A stretch of 64,000 nucleotides of DNA from an uncultured Rikenella sp. (GTDB lineage Bacteria > Bacteroidota > Bacteroidia > Bacteroidales > Rikenellaceae), in contig CAJTNK010000001.1 in NCBI GenBank assembly GCA_910577885.1, positions 1 to 64,000 on the forward strand, in the 5' to 3' direction. Position numbers and translations under genes: made by a program. Below the pieces are notes generated by a model. It ran no database searches and was not told the DNA's origin. It saw only the letters and a program-made list of their open reading frames with translations. Shown piece by piece: positions 1-7,993 of this stretch (position 1 is the first letter of the stretch; the number at the start of each line of letters is the position of its first letter).

Positions 1-650
1 ACAAGAGAATATCCCAGTTCGATAAGATATGACTTTTTGCCTGTGAAGCGGAACGGATATTTGAAGCATCTTTGTAGGTTATCTTCTATCTGATTATTCG
101 TTACCAGTTTCACCAATCGCTTATTCAAATAAATGCGCAGCATTTCATTGGCGATAATCTTTGCCACTTTGTAGTCATATCCGGTTGAGAAATTAGGGTC
201 TTTATCAAACTGAGCGCTATCGGTACATAACCGCAAATCAGCTTTTCCACGTACAAAGTAGTATTCATCGTACACAGTGGAGTGTGAACGGTAGTATTGA
301 TAAAAGTCCAAATTGCGATTGAAGAAATAGGTCAGATTATCCAGTTCCCGATTGATATAATTCCTAATCACTTCATCGCTACCATTAGGGCATTGTGTTT
401 CAATCTTGTATATCTTATAGAAGAATAGCAACCGACCGAGTATTTCCGGTTTCTGTGTCTTGAAAAATAAGATTTCGTCCTCTTTGGTTGGAAATACATA
501 GGTTTGTATTTTTGTTCTCAAATCATCAAGAACTGTTTGCAGTTTATGTACCATTGAAAGAGAGGTTTCGATAATATCATAGCCGTAGAGGTCGATTTCT
601 GAAATATCAACCTCTATTTGCGCTAATATCTTATCTACTTCATCTTTCAT
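1..650 (-). CDS. rteC: RteC family regulator, 3' end outside window
   Basis: The minus strand reads without a stop from ATG 648-650 to the window edge, giving about 216 residues. It starts MKDEVDKILAQIEVD and ends FRFTGKKSYLIELGYSL. The final FTGKK..LIELGYSL stretch matches the conserved C-terminal block of RteC proteins, which in CTnDOT-type conjugative transposons control excision and transfer genes. The ORF lies 7 bases beyond the stop of the upstream DUF2867 gene and shares its orientation, so the two are probably co-transcribed. The DNA is markedly AT-rich compared with everything after about 1.8 kb, which supports a mobile-element origin. The C-terminal tail is missing only because the window ends. 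Confidence 0.82.
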   Translation of the reverse strand, partial: MKDEVDKILAQIEVDISEIDLYGYDIIETSLSMVHKLQTVLDDLRTKIQTYVFPTKEDEILFFKTQKPEILGRLLFFYKIYKIETQCPNGSDEVIRNYINRELDNLTYFFNRNLDFYQYYRSHSTVYDEYYFVRGKADLRLCTDSAQFDKDPNFSTGYDYKVAKIIANEMLRIYLNKRLVKLVTNNQIEDNLQRCFKYPFRFTGKKSYLIELGYSL

Positions 651-657
651 AACAGAC

Positions 658-1106
658 CTATGTGTTGTGTATTTTAATAGCCCGTTTGAATAGATAAGAA
701 ACTATAATTCTATGGAATAACCATATTGCGGCAAAATATATCCTGCCTAAGATATTCTCGTATTTCACAATAGTAGTTATACTGATTTCCTGTGTTTTAT
801 CTTTAACATCCGAGCAGAATAAAGATACATGAAATGTCAGGTGTTTATCTTTGGCTCCTATAATAATTTCTTTATCATTCTGTCTATAATCATATTTACA
901 AATGATTTATTGATTTTTACGCCAAACGGTTTTACGATTAAGTTGCGTACATAATACATCCTCATAATCCATTTTGTATATTGAGAAAACATTAAATTGA
1001 ACAATTCATATACAGACATATATGGATTTTCTGTGATTTCATCCCAAAAACAATCTTTATAATCCGCTGGGAGATATTTGATAATCAAGCTATTTTTCTG
1101 TTTCAT
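658..1106 (-). pseudogene. DUF2867 domain protein, frameshifted
   Basis: The first reading frame (858-1106) gives 82 residues containing YLPADYKDCF and WIMRMYYVRNLIVKPFGVK, the N-terminal half of DUF2867 proteins. It then runs into a short unrelated tail. A second frame of the same strand, from about 900 down to a stop at 658-660, gives IIIGAKDKHLTFHVSLFC and IWLFHRIIVSYLFKRAI, the C-terminal half of the same family. The total of 449 nt is one base short of 150 codons, close to the usual family length, so a single base appears to be missing near 885-900. The function of DUF2867 proteins is not known. The gene follows a TetR-type gene and precedes rteC. A sequencing error is the alternative to a real frameshift. 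Confidence 0.75.
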
Positions 1107-1118
1107 GGTTTACCTTTA

Positions 1119-1436
1119 TTATTTTGTTTCAAATTTTTCAATCAGCATATTTTGAAGTTCATTGAAATCACAAGCAGGGATTTCAGGACAGATATGTTGC
1201 AATCCAATCAATAAGGAATATTGGATAGTAGCTATTTTATGCGCAAACTCTACATCATATCCGCAATCTTGGATTAACTTTGTCAAATAGTCTAATCTCA
1301 ATTTATCTACTTGTGCGACACCTTTTGTAATTTCTAAGAGATTACATAAGTTGTCTATTGTGATTTTAGCAACCCCATTGTTTTCTATAATTTGAAGCCC
1401 AATAACAAACCATTGTTTTTTCTCTACTTTCTTCAT
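1119..1436 (-). CDS. TetR family regulator, internally deleted
   Basis: From ATG 1434-1436 the product is about 105 residues, roughly half the usual TetR length. The N-terminus (KKQWFVIGLQIIENNG, then ITIDNLCNLLEITKG) is a TetR helix-turn-helix start. At TKG, where the recognition helix normally continues with SFYHHF, the sequence jumps to VAQVDKLRLDYLTKLI, typical of the C-terminal ligand and dimer domain. About 80 residues seem to be lost in frame, so DNA binding is probably gone. An upstream in-frame ATG at 1500-1502 would add 22 residues, but it lies upstream of the likely transcription start. A promoter and palindrome lie just before the gene, suggesting former autoregulation. Confidence 0.7.
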   Translation of the reverse strand: MKKVEKKQWFVIGLQIIENNGVAKITIDNLCNLLEITKGVAQVDKLRLDYLTKLIQDCGYDVEFAHKIATIQYSLLIGLQHICPEIPACDFNELQNMLIEKFETK

Positions 1437-1451
1437 ATTATCGTTTTTATA

Positions 1452-1470
1452 ATACCATACTATATGGTAT
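1452..1470. promoter_or_regulatory. Palindromic operator for the TetR-type gene
   Basis: A perfect inverted repeat (ATACCATA, 3-nt spacer CTA, TATGGTAT) sits 16 bases before the ATG at 1436 and directly downstream of the -7 box. This is the expected layout for an autoregulatory TetR operator. Binding is inferred from position and symmetry only. Confidence 0.6.
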
Positions 1471-1471
1471 G

Positions 1472-1503
1472 TAAATGTATGAAAGAAATCTGGATTAAGC
1501 AAA
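1472..1503 (-). promoter_or_regulatory. Bacteroidetes-type promoter for the TetR-type gene
   Basis: On the minus strand TTTG (1500-1503) and TACATTTA (1472-1479) are separated by exactly 20 bases. This closely matches the Bacteroidetes -33 TTTG and -7 TAnnTTTG promoter. The predicted start falls in the operator palindrome. Confidence 0.6.
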
Positions 1504-1534
1504 CAGCACTATTCTTTTCTTCAAAAATTTAGTA

Positions 1535-1573
1535 CAAGGTGCAAGTATATATAGATATATAGCTTGCACCTTG
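1535..1573. repeat. 11-bp inverted repeat around an AT-rich core
   Basis: CAAGGTGCAAG (1535-1545) and CTTGCACCTTG (1563-1573) are perfect inverted arms separated by 17 bases of alternating TA. The site lies between the TetR-type gene and the probable element end. No T-run follows, so it does not look like a terminator. It could be a protein binding site, for example for recombination or excision proteins, but nothing in the sequence decides this. Confidence 0.5.
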
Positions 1574-1603
1574 CACTAACCGCAGAAGATTTATTTTCAA
1601 TGA

Positions 1604-1635
1604 TTTGCATATATCAAAAGAATGCCGTATCTTTG
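1604..1635 (+). promoter_or_regulatory. Promoter near the element end, reading toward the junction
   Basis: TTTG (1604-1607), 20 bases, then TATCTTTG (1628-1635): a perfect Bacteroidetes promoter on the plus strand. Only a 19-codon frame (1657-1716) lies before the terminator at 1792-1830, so the transcript may be a short RNA or a remnant. In the excised circular form it could drive genes at the other end of the element. Confidence 0.55.
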
Positions 1636-1756
1636 AACCGTAGTTTTAGGCAGACAATGAACAGCCAAAAGGTGACAGAAAAGTGTTATTCTTGTAACCT
1701 AAGTTGTACCCCCTAAGGCCTTGACATATTGATAACGCATTGAATTTGAAAGATAT

Positions 1757-1790
1757 GGGGGAGTGGGTTCATAACCCTCCCTCTCCGCAA
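1757..1790 (+). other. tRNA-Ser-like 3' end, probable attachment junction
   Basis: The segment ending CCCTCCCTCTCCGC resembles the T-stem and acceptor 3' strand of a Bacteroidales tRNA-Ser (acceptor CCTCTCC plus discriminator G). The rest of a tRNA is absent: the upstream 50 bases are AT-rich and do not fold as D or anticodon arms. The T-loop equivalent (TTCATAA) is not canonical. A strong terminator follows directly, as expected behind a tRNA gene. Base composition also changes here from AT-rich to GC-rich. The simplest reading is the displaced attachment site left when an element inserted into a tRNA 3' end, with the intact tRNA at the far end outside the window. Confidence 0.45.
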
Positions 1791-1791
1791 T

Positions 1792-1830
1792 AAAAAAGTC
1801 CTGTAAGAAAACTTCTTACAGGACTTTTTT
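1792..1830. terminator. Strong bidirectional terminator
   Basis: Perfect 18-bp arms (1792-1809 and 1813-1830) with a 3-base loop, A-run before and T-run after. It ends plus-strand transcription past the tRNA-like junction and minus-strand transcription from tex. Confidence 0.85.
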
Positions 1831-1876
1831 GTTCTCTCTCCTTTTCGAGAAAGGAGGAGGGAGGGGAGCACAAGGC

Positions 1877-4033
1877 TCAACTCAGCCCTTTCATCGAAAG
1901 GCTGACACGCTTGCGCCCCAAGTCCACTTCGAGCACCCGGACCTGTACCGTCTGACGCAACGAAACGACCTCCGCCGGATTCTGTACAAACCGGTCGGCC
2001 AGTTGCGAGATGTGCACCAGCCCGTCCTGCTTGGCCCCGACGTCGACAAAGACGCCGAAATTCGTGATGTTTGTCACAATCCCCGGCAAAATCATCCCCG
2101 CTTGCAGATCCTGGATCGAGCGGATGCCGTCGGCAAACTGAAACTCCTGTATCTCGGCCCGCGGATCGCGTCCCCCTTTCGTGAACTCGCTCATGATCTG
2201 GGTGAGCGTCTGCATCCCGACCCCCTCCGTGACATAGCGTTTCAGGTCGATTTTTCGGCGCAAGGCCTCGTCTTTGACCAGTTCGCCGACCGTCGCCCCC
2301 AAGTCGGCGGCCATCCGTTCGACAATCGGGTAGGATTCCGGGTGAACAGCCGTATTATCCAGCGGATTTTCGGCTCCGTCGATCCGGAGAAAACCCGCCG
2401 CCTGCTCGAAAGCCTTCGCTCCGAGTCTCGGCACCCGCAACAACTCCCGCCGAGAACCGAACGCACCGTTGGCCGCCCGGTATTCGACGATGTTTCCGGC
2501 CAACACCGGCCCCAGTCCCGAAACATAGGTCAACAGGTGCTTCGAAGCCGTATTGAGGTTCACCCCCACCCGGTTGACACAGCTCTCCACGACCGAATCC
2601 AGGCTTCGTTTGAGCTTCGCCTGGTCCACATCGTGCTGGTACTGTCCCACGCCGATCGCCTTCGGATCGATCTTCACGAGTTCGGCCAGCGGGTCCATCA
2701 GCCGCCGACCGATCGAAACCGAACCGCGCACCGTCACGTCGTAATCCGGAAACTCCTCCCGGGCCGTGGCCGATGCCGAGTAGACCGAGGCGCCGTCCTC
2801 GCTCACCGCATAGATTCCCACCGCCGACGGCAGTCCCAATCCCCGAACCAACTGTTCGGTCTCGCGGCCCGCCGTGCCGTTTCCTACGGCCACCGCCTCG
2901 ATCCCGTACTGCCGCACCAGCCGCCGCAAGGTCGCTTCCGCCTCGGCCCGTCGCCCCTGCGGCGGATGAGGGTAGATGGTCTCGTTGTGGAGCAAATTGC
3001 CCTGCCGGTCCAGGCAAACCACCTTACACCCTGTTCGAAATCCCGGGTCGATGGCCAGCGTATTTTTCTGCCCCAATGGCGCCGCCAGCAGCAACTGCCG
3101 AAGGTTCTCCGCAAAGACCCGAATAGCCTCCTCTTCGGCCCGTTCTTTGGCCGCCCCGAGGAGCTCGGTCTCGATCGACGGGCGAATCAACCGTTTGTAA
3201 CCCTCCGCCACCGCCTCCTGTACGAACCGCACGGCCGCCCGGTTCTGTGCCTCCCGCCGGACGAAGATCCGCTCCAGCCGTTCGCGCAGCGTCTCCTCCT
3301 GCGCCGCCTCCAACCCCAGCGAGAGTTTCAGCACCCCGGCCTTTTCGCCCCGCACCATGGCCATCAGCCGATGGCCGGCACAGTGTCGCAACGGCTCGTT
3401 CCAATCGAAATAGTCCGCATACTTGACCGCCTCTTCCGCCTCCGCATCGACCCCTCGCGCTCGCTTGGCACCGATCCTCCCGCTCGAAGCGAAAGTCCTC
3501 CGCACCCGCTCTCTGGCCGCTGCCGATTCGCCGACCCACTCGGCCACGATATCCGCCGCGCCGGCCAAGGCAGCGGCTACGTCCGGCACCTCCTCTCCCC
3601 GGACGAACCGTCCGGCCAGTCGCTCCGGATCCTCGGCCTGCCGCATGAGGGTCGCGGCCAACGGCTCCAACCCCCGCTCCCGAGCCACCATCCCACGGGT
3701 CCTCCGTTTGGGTTTGTAGGGCAAGTAGAGGTCTTCGAGCACCGACCCGTCCCAACACCCCTCGATCGCTTCGCGCAGCTCCGCCGTCAGCTTCCCTTGT
3801 TCGTCGATCGTCTGCAGGACCGTGGTTTTCCGCTTCTCCAGATCGGTGTATTTGGCGTACAGGTCGCGGATCCGCTCCACTGCGACCTCGTCCAATCCGC
3901 TGGTGGCCTCTTTGCGGTAGCGGCTGATGAAAGGCACCGTACAACCGTCGTCCAGCAGCCGAATCGTATGCTCGGCCTGACCGACGGACGAGAGGGAGAG
4001 TTGTCGTGCGATAAGTTCCGGTATAACAGCCAT
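1877..4033 (-). CDS. tex: Tex family RNA-binding transcription accessory protein
   Basis: The 718-residue product is close to the usual Tex length. The N-terminal Tex helical region (PFISRYRKEATSGLDE near residue 35) is followed by the YqgF/RNase H-like core (LAIDPGFRTGCKVVCLD near 325). Helix-hairpin-helix motifs (LLTYVSGLGPVLAGNIVEY near 500) come next, and the S1 RNA-binding domain lies at the C-terminus (GIVTNITNFGVFVDVG, then DGLVHISQL). Tex proteins bind nucleic acid and associate with transcription and ribosomes, but their exact role is unsettled. The gene is transcribed toward the terminator at 1792-1830 and starts 37 bases after the malic enzyme stop, so it may be co-transcribed with it. 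Long open frames on the opposite strand are GC-driven shadows. Confidence 0.95.
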   Translation of the reverse strand: MAVIPELIARQLSLSSVGQAEHTIRLLDDGCTVPFISRYRKEATSGLDEVAVERIRDLYAKYTDLEKRKTTVLQTIDEQGKLTAELREAIEGCWDGSVLEDLYLPYKPKRRTRGMVARERGLEPLAATLMRQAEDPERLAGRFVRGEEVPDVAAALAGAADIVAEWVGESAAARERVRRTFASSGRIGAKRARGVDAEAEEAVKYADYFDWNEPLRHCAGHRLMAMVRGEKAGVLKLSLGLEAAQEETLRERLERIFVRREAQNRAAVRFVQEAVAEGYKRLIRPSIETELLGAAKERAEEEAIRVFAENLRQLLLAAPLGQKNTLAIDPGFRTGCKVVCLDRQGNLLHNETIYPHPPQGRRAEAEATLRRLVRQYGIEAVAVGNGTAGRETEQLVRGLGLPSAVGIYAVSEDGASVYSASATAREEFPDYDVTVRGSVSIGRRLMDPLAELVKIDPKAIGVGQYQHDVDQAKLKRSLDSVVESCVNRVGVNLNTASKHLLTYVSGLGPVLAGNIVEYRAANGAFGSRRELLRVPRLGAKAFEQAAGFLRIDGAENPLDNTAVHPESYPIVERMAADLGATVGELVKDEALRRKIDLKRYVTEGVGMQTLTQIMSEFTKGGRDPRAEIQEFQFADGIRSIQDLQAGMILPGIVTNITNFGVFVDVGAKQDGLVHISQLADRFVQNPAEVVSLRQTVQVRVLEVDLGRKRVSLSMKGLS

Positions 4034-4070
4034 TTATCTATCTTTATCGGTTTTTAACTTACTTATCCCT

Positions 4071-5366
4071 CTACCGCACATCCGCCCCCTTATGCACCCG
4101 GTCCAGCAGGCAGACCAGCTCGGCCGCATAGGCATGCCAGTCGGTGATGGTCCGCTGCGCCACGCCCGATTCGATGGCCGCCCGGGCTACCGCTATCGAG
4201 ACGGTGGTCAGGAGTCGTTTGTCCAGCGGCTTCGGGATCAGGTAGTCGCGGCCGAAAGCCAGCTCGTCGAGGTTGTAGGCGTGCAGGACCTCGCCCGTGA
4301 CCGGCTGTTTGGCCAGCCCGGCAATGGCCCTCGCCGCCGCGATCTTCATCTCCTCGTTGATCGCCGTGGCCCGCACGTCGAGCGCCCCGCGAAAGATGTA
4401 CGGAAAACCGATCACGTTGTTCACCTGGTTCGGATAGTCGCTCCGTCCGGTGGCGAAAATCAGGTCCGGCCGCGACGCTTTGGCCTCTTCGTACGGGATC
4501 TCCGGATCGGGATTCGCCAGGGCAAAGACAATCGGATCCGGAGCCATCGTCCGAATCATCTCACCGGTCAGCACACCCGCTTTCGACACCCCCAGAAACA
4601 CATCGGCCCCCACCAAAGCATCCGCCAAGGTCGCCAAGTCGCGTTCCGTGGCAAACTGCGCCTTCTCGGGCGTCAAGTTCCCGCGTCCTCGGGTAATTAC
4701 CCCCTTGCTGTCGCACATCACGAGGTTCTCGAGCCGCACCCCCAGCGACAGGTAGAGTTTCGCACAAGCCGTCGCAGCAGCTCCCGCTCCGTTGACCACG
4801 ATCCGCACCTCTTCGATCCGCTTGCCGACCAGCTCCAGCGCATTGAGCAGCGCCGCCGAGGTAATGATGGCCGTTCCGTGCTGGTCGTCGTGCATCAACG
4901 GCAGGGCGACCTCCTCCCTGAGCCGCCGTTCAATCTCGAAACACTGCGGCGCCTTGATGTCCTCGAGGTTGATCCCTCCGAAAGTCGGCGCGATGAGTTT
5001 CACGGTCCGGACGAACTCCTCGACATCCGTCGTATCGATCTCGATGTCGTACACGTTCACACCCGCCAACACCTTGAACAGAAGGCCCTTTCCCTCCATC
5101 ACCGGCTTCGAGGCCAGCGGGCCGATATCGCCCAGCCCGAGCACCGCCGTACCGTTCGAAATCACGGCCACCAGATTTTCTTTCGCCGTGTACTCGTACA
5201 CCTTCTCCGGTTGGTCGCGGATCTCCAGACACGGCACCGCCACCCCCGGCGTATAGGCCATCGAGAGGTCGTGCTGCGTTCTATAGGGTTTTGTCGGCAC
5301 CACCCCCAGTTTGCCTTTCGGCGCCGAGCTGTGGTACTGCAACGCCTCTTCTTTCAGATTCTTCAT
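4071..5366 (-). CDS. maeB: Malic enzyme, single-domain form
   Basis: The enzyme oxidatively decarboxylates malate to pyruvate with NAD(P). The malic domain is clear: [16 protein letters not shown] near residue 36, the [22 protein letters not shown] block, and metal/substrate residues in [17 protein letters not shown] and [10 protein letters not shown]. The nucleotide-binding domain ([15 protein letters not shown]) follows. At 431 residues it ends right after the malic region. Many Bacteroidetes MaeB proteins continue with a phosphotransacetylase-like domain to about 760 residues. That domain is absent, and only 37 bases separate this stop from tex. NADP versus NAD use cannot be read with certainty. 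Confidence 0.9.
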   Translation of the reverse strand: MKNLKEEALQYHSSAPKGKLGVVPTKPYRTQHDLSMAYTPGVAVPCLEIRDQPEKVYEYTAKENLVAVISNGTAVLGLGDIGPLASKPVMEGKGLLFKVLAGVNVYDIEIDTTDVEEFVRTVKLIAPTFGGINLEDIKAPQCFEIERRLREEVALPLMHDDQHGTAIITSAALLNALELVGKRIEEVRIVVNGAGAAATACAKLYLSLGVRLENLVMCDSKGVITRGRGNLTPEKAQFATERDLATLADALVGADVFLGVSKAGVLTGEMIRTMAPDPIVFALANPDPEIPYEEAKASRPDLIFATGRSDYPNQVNNVIGFPYIFRGALDVRATAINEEMKIAAARAIAGLAKQPVTGEVLHAYNLDELAFGRDYLIPKPLDKRLLTTVSIAVARAAIESGVAQRTITDWHAYAAELVCLLDRVHKGADVR

Positions 5367-5551
5367 AATAATGTCAAAGTATGGATTAAAAATCGCCTCT
5401 CAAAATTACGGAAATTTCTCCAAAACGTACGCTCCCGGCGGAGCGAATAGAAACACCGCATAAAGAACTATTCATACTTCATAAAGTCTAACGGTTTCGG
5501 TTTACGTGCAAAAAATACGATATTTCGATTAAATAAAGTTCGATTCAATCC

Positions 5552-6541
5552 ATGTCAAAACCCCTTTTTTACCTGTCAATCATTCTGTTAACCGCCTCCG
5601 GAACACTTTCGTGCCGCTTGGATAAACCCGATCCGCTGCCCGAGCGACCGAAATGTACGGTTCGGCTGGTGCTCGACCGGGAGACGGGGGTAGAGGAGTC
5701 GGACGAACCGCTCCAACTGAGTAAAACTACAACCAACGACCTCTACGCCGTACAGATTTACAAAAAAGGGAACCTATCGTACAGCACCACGCCTAGTATG
5801 TACGGTATCTTCAACGACGAGACGCTCATCACCCTGCCGTTGGAGTTCGACGAGCTGTACAAGATCGAAGTTTCGCAGGTGCCGAACGGCAAGAACCTGA
5901 TCGCCCGGGGAGACAACGGCGGATACAACGCTCCGTTTTGGGTGGGCGGCCTCAGCGGAGGTCCCGGGAAAGTAAACAACCAGTTTGTCATTGCCTCGAT
6001 GAACAACTTCATCAAAGGGATCAACAAGGGAACCGCCAAGATTATTCAGACAAATGGTACGCAGGCGGAGTACGACTGGCCTCCGATCAGCCGGTTTTAC
6101 GGCGTCATCGAGGATTATCGACCGGAAGAGGGCGGGGAAGTGGTCATCCCGCTGAAGCTGGTCGGCTTCGGGCTGACGATCGTGCCGCAACGGTTCTCGG
6201 AAGGCACGATCGAGATCAAAATCAATTTCGGACCGACCTTCACCCTCACGCCGGAAAATCCCCGGGCGATCACCAAACAGATCTTCACGTTCAAAAACCC
6301 GAAGAATCAGGACTGGACGGAAGACGACTATTCGGAGGAGATCGGGATGTCCATCGTCTGGACCAAGGCCGACCGAGAGAAAGTCACGTTCCGCACCTCG
6401 ACCGATCCCATCACCGTTCGGCGCAAGACCAACAAAATCCTGACGCTGCCTTGCGAGGACAAGACCTCCAACTCGATTGTCTTTGACCGCGAAGACGACA
6501 CCCTGACGGACGATCACGAGACACTCGCCCCGCGGCCGTAG
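5552..6541 (+). CDS. Putative surface lipoprotein, unknown function
   Basis: The 329-residue product begins with a short hydrophobic signal (FYLSIILLTASGTLSC). Cys21 is a plausible lipidation site, although the residues before it are not an ideal lipobox. The mature part is charged, with a beta-rich appearance and no motif I recognise. Its opening (CTVRLVLDRETG, then LYAVQIYKKG) resembles small Bacteroidales cell-surface lipoproteins related to fimbrial or adhesin subunits, but this is only an impression. It is divergent from the malic enzyme gene and is followed 69 bases later by the CNNM/CBS gene. Confidence 0.6.
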   Translation: MSKPLFYLSIILLTASGTLSCRLDKPDPLPERPKCTVRLVLDRETGVEESDEPLQLSKTTTNDLYAVQIYKKGNLSYSTTPSMYGIFNDETLITLPLEFDELYKIEVSQVPNGKNLIARGDNGGYNAPFWVGGLSGGPGKVNNQFVIASMNNFIKGINKGTAKIIQTNGTQAEYDWPPISRFYGVIEDYRPEEGGEVVIPLKLVGFGLTIVPQRFSEGTIEIKINFGPTFTLTPENPRAITKQIFTFKNPKNQDWTEDDYSEEIGMSIVWTKADREKVTFRTSTDPITVRRKTNKILTLPCEDKTSNSIVFDREDDTLTDDHETLAPRP

Positions 6542-6610
6542 AGACTGCCCGAAAAACGAGGAAAAAACATTATATTCGCTCCCTGTAATCTACCGCAGAC
6601 ACACACAGGG

Positions 6611-7909
6611 ATGGAAATCGTCATTATTCTTCTGTTGTTGATCCTGAACGGCGTCTTCGCCATGTATGAAATCGCGTTGGTTTCGAGCAGCCGCACACGG
6701 CTCCAAAACCGGGCGGCACGGGGTAGCCGACGCGCCGAAACCACCCTCCGGCTGTTGGACGAGCCGGAGAAAATCCTCTCCACGATCCAAATCGGCATTA
6801 CTCTAATAGGTATCGTCTCCGGGGCATTCGGGGGCGTGTCGCTGGCCGACGACGTCGAGCCGCTCTTCCGGCGGGTCCCATTTTTGGCGCCCTATGCCCG
6901 AGACCTGGCGATGGTGACGGTCGTCGGGGCAATCACCTATTTCTCGCTGATTATCGGCGAACTGGTGCCGAAATCCATTGCGCTGGGCAATCCGGAACGG
7001 GTGGCCACGGCGCTCACGCCGATGATGCTGGGACTCACCAAGATCTCCTATCCGTTCGTGTGGCTGCTGAGCATCTCGACCCGGCTGGTGAACCGCCTGC
7101 TGGGGGTGAAAGGGGGCGACGAACGGTCGATGACCGAAGACGAGATCAAGATGATTATCAACCAAAGTACGGAACAGGGGATCCTCGAGAAGGAGGAGAC
7201 CGAAATGATAAAAGATGTCTTCCGGTTTGCCGACAAGCGGGTCGACGAGCTGATGACCCACCGCAAAGACCTGGTCTACCTCTTCACGCGGCAGAGCAGG
7301 GAAGAGGTGCTGGAGACGATCGTCACGGCCCATTACAGCCACTACCTGGTCTGCGGCGAATCGACCGCCGAGGTGCTCGGCGTGGCTTCGGTGCGTGACA
7401 TCATGGGCTTGTGGCGCGAGGGGCAGCCGAAGAAATTCGACCTCCGGACGGTGGTCGCCGATCCGCTGCTCGTGCCGGAACACCTGCCGGCGACCCGGCT
7501 GTTGGAGCTCTTCCGCCAGCACAACTGCGGATTCGGAGCGGTGGTCAGCGAATACGGCGTCATCGAGGGGGTGGTGACGCTCCACGACTTGGCCCAAAGC
7601 ATCCTGGGCGAGGTGGTCGACGAGAACGGCGAGTCGAACGTGCCACTCTGCACGGCGTGCGAAGACGGAAGCCTGCTGGTGGACGGGACTTACAACGTCA
7701 CGGACTTCATGGAGGAGCAAGAGATCGTGGCGATCGACGACCTGGAGCGCGAGGATTTCAACACCCTCAGCGGCTTGGCCATGCACCTGTTGGGCCGGAT
7801 CCCGACGGAGGGAGACCGGTTTGCGTACCGTCACCTCTGTTTCGAGGTGGTACGGATGGCCGCCAGCCGGGTAGATCGGCTCCGGGTGACGAAGCAGCAG
7901 CAGGGGTAG
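6611..7909 (+). CDS. CNNM/CBS-domain membrane protein (HlyC/CorC family)
   Basis: The 432-residue protein starts with a hydrophobic helix (IVIILLLLILNGVFAMYEIALV) and has further membrane segments up to about residue 155 in the DUF21/CNNM domain. A CBS pair follows from about 215 (ELMTHRKDLVYLF, then GVIEGVVTLHDLAQSILGEVVDE), and a C-terminal CorC/HlyC-type domain from about 345 to the end. Relatives are implicated in Mg2+ or Co2+ export. The older name hemolysin is not supported by activity. The gene converges on lpdA across a shared terminator. Confidence 0.88.
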   Translation: MEIVIILLLLILNGVFAMYEIALVSSSRTRLQNRAARGSRRAETTLRLLDEPEKILSTIQIGITLIGIVSGAFGGVSLADDVEPLFRRVPFLAPYARDLAMVTVVGAITYFSLIIGELVPKSIALGNPERVATALTPMMLGLTKISYPFVWLLSISTRLVNRLLGVKGGDERSMTEDEIKMIINQSTEQGILEKEETEMIKDVFRFADKRVDELMTHRKDLVYLFTRQSREEVLETIVTAHYSHYLVCGESTAEVLGVASVRDIMGLWREGQPKKFDLRTVVADPLLVPEHLPATRLLELFRQHNCGFGAVVSEYGVIEGVVTLHDLAQSILGEVVDENGESNVPLCTACEDGSLLVDGTYNVTDFMEEQEIVAIDDLEREDFNTLSGLAMHLLGRIPTEGDRFAYRHLCFEVVRMAASRVDRLRVTKQQQG

Positions 7910-7919
7910 AAAAAACACG

Positions 7920-7960
7920 CGGGCCTCTCTCTATGTTCGAGAAACATAAAGAGAGGCCCG
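7920..7960. terminator. Bidirectional terminator between convergent genes
   Basis: 18-bp arms 7920-7937 and 7943-7960 pair with one mismatch around a 5-base loop, in the gap between the stops at 7909 and 7994. An A-run precedes it, favouring termination of the minus-strand lpdA transcript. Confidence 0.7.
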
Positions 7961-7993
7961 ATCTCGCTCCACGATCCGCAAAGAGGATCCGCC

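Noticed and set aside
1657..1716. 19-codon frame MNSQKVTEKCYSCNLSCTP after a perfect promoter
   Set aside because: Too short to support without conservation and with no clear ribosome site; kept only as a note on the promoter.
1740..1790. Complete tRNA gene
   Set aside because: Only a 3' portion resembles tRNA-Ser; no D arm, anticodon arm or 5' acceptor strand can be folded upstream.
1829..4057. Long plus-strand open frame (742 codons)
   Set aside because: It is antisense to tex, lacks any family features, and arises from GC-rich codon structure. Similar opposite-strand frames over malic enzyme, rlmD, gdhA and others were dropped for the same reason.
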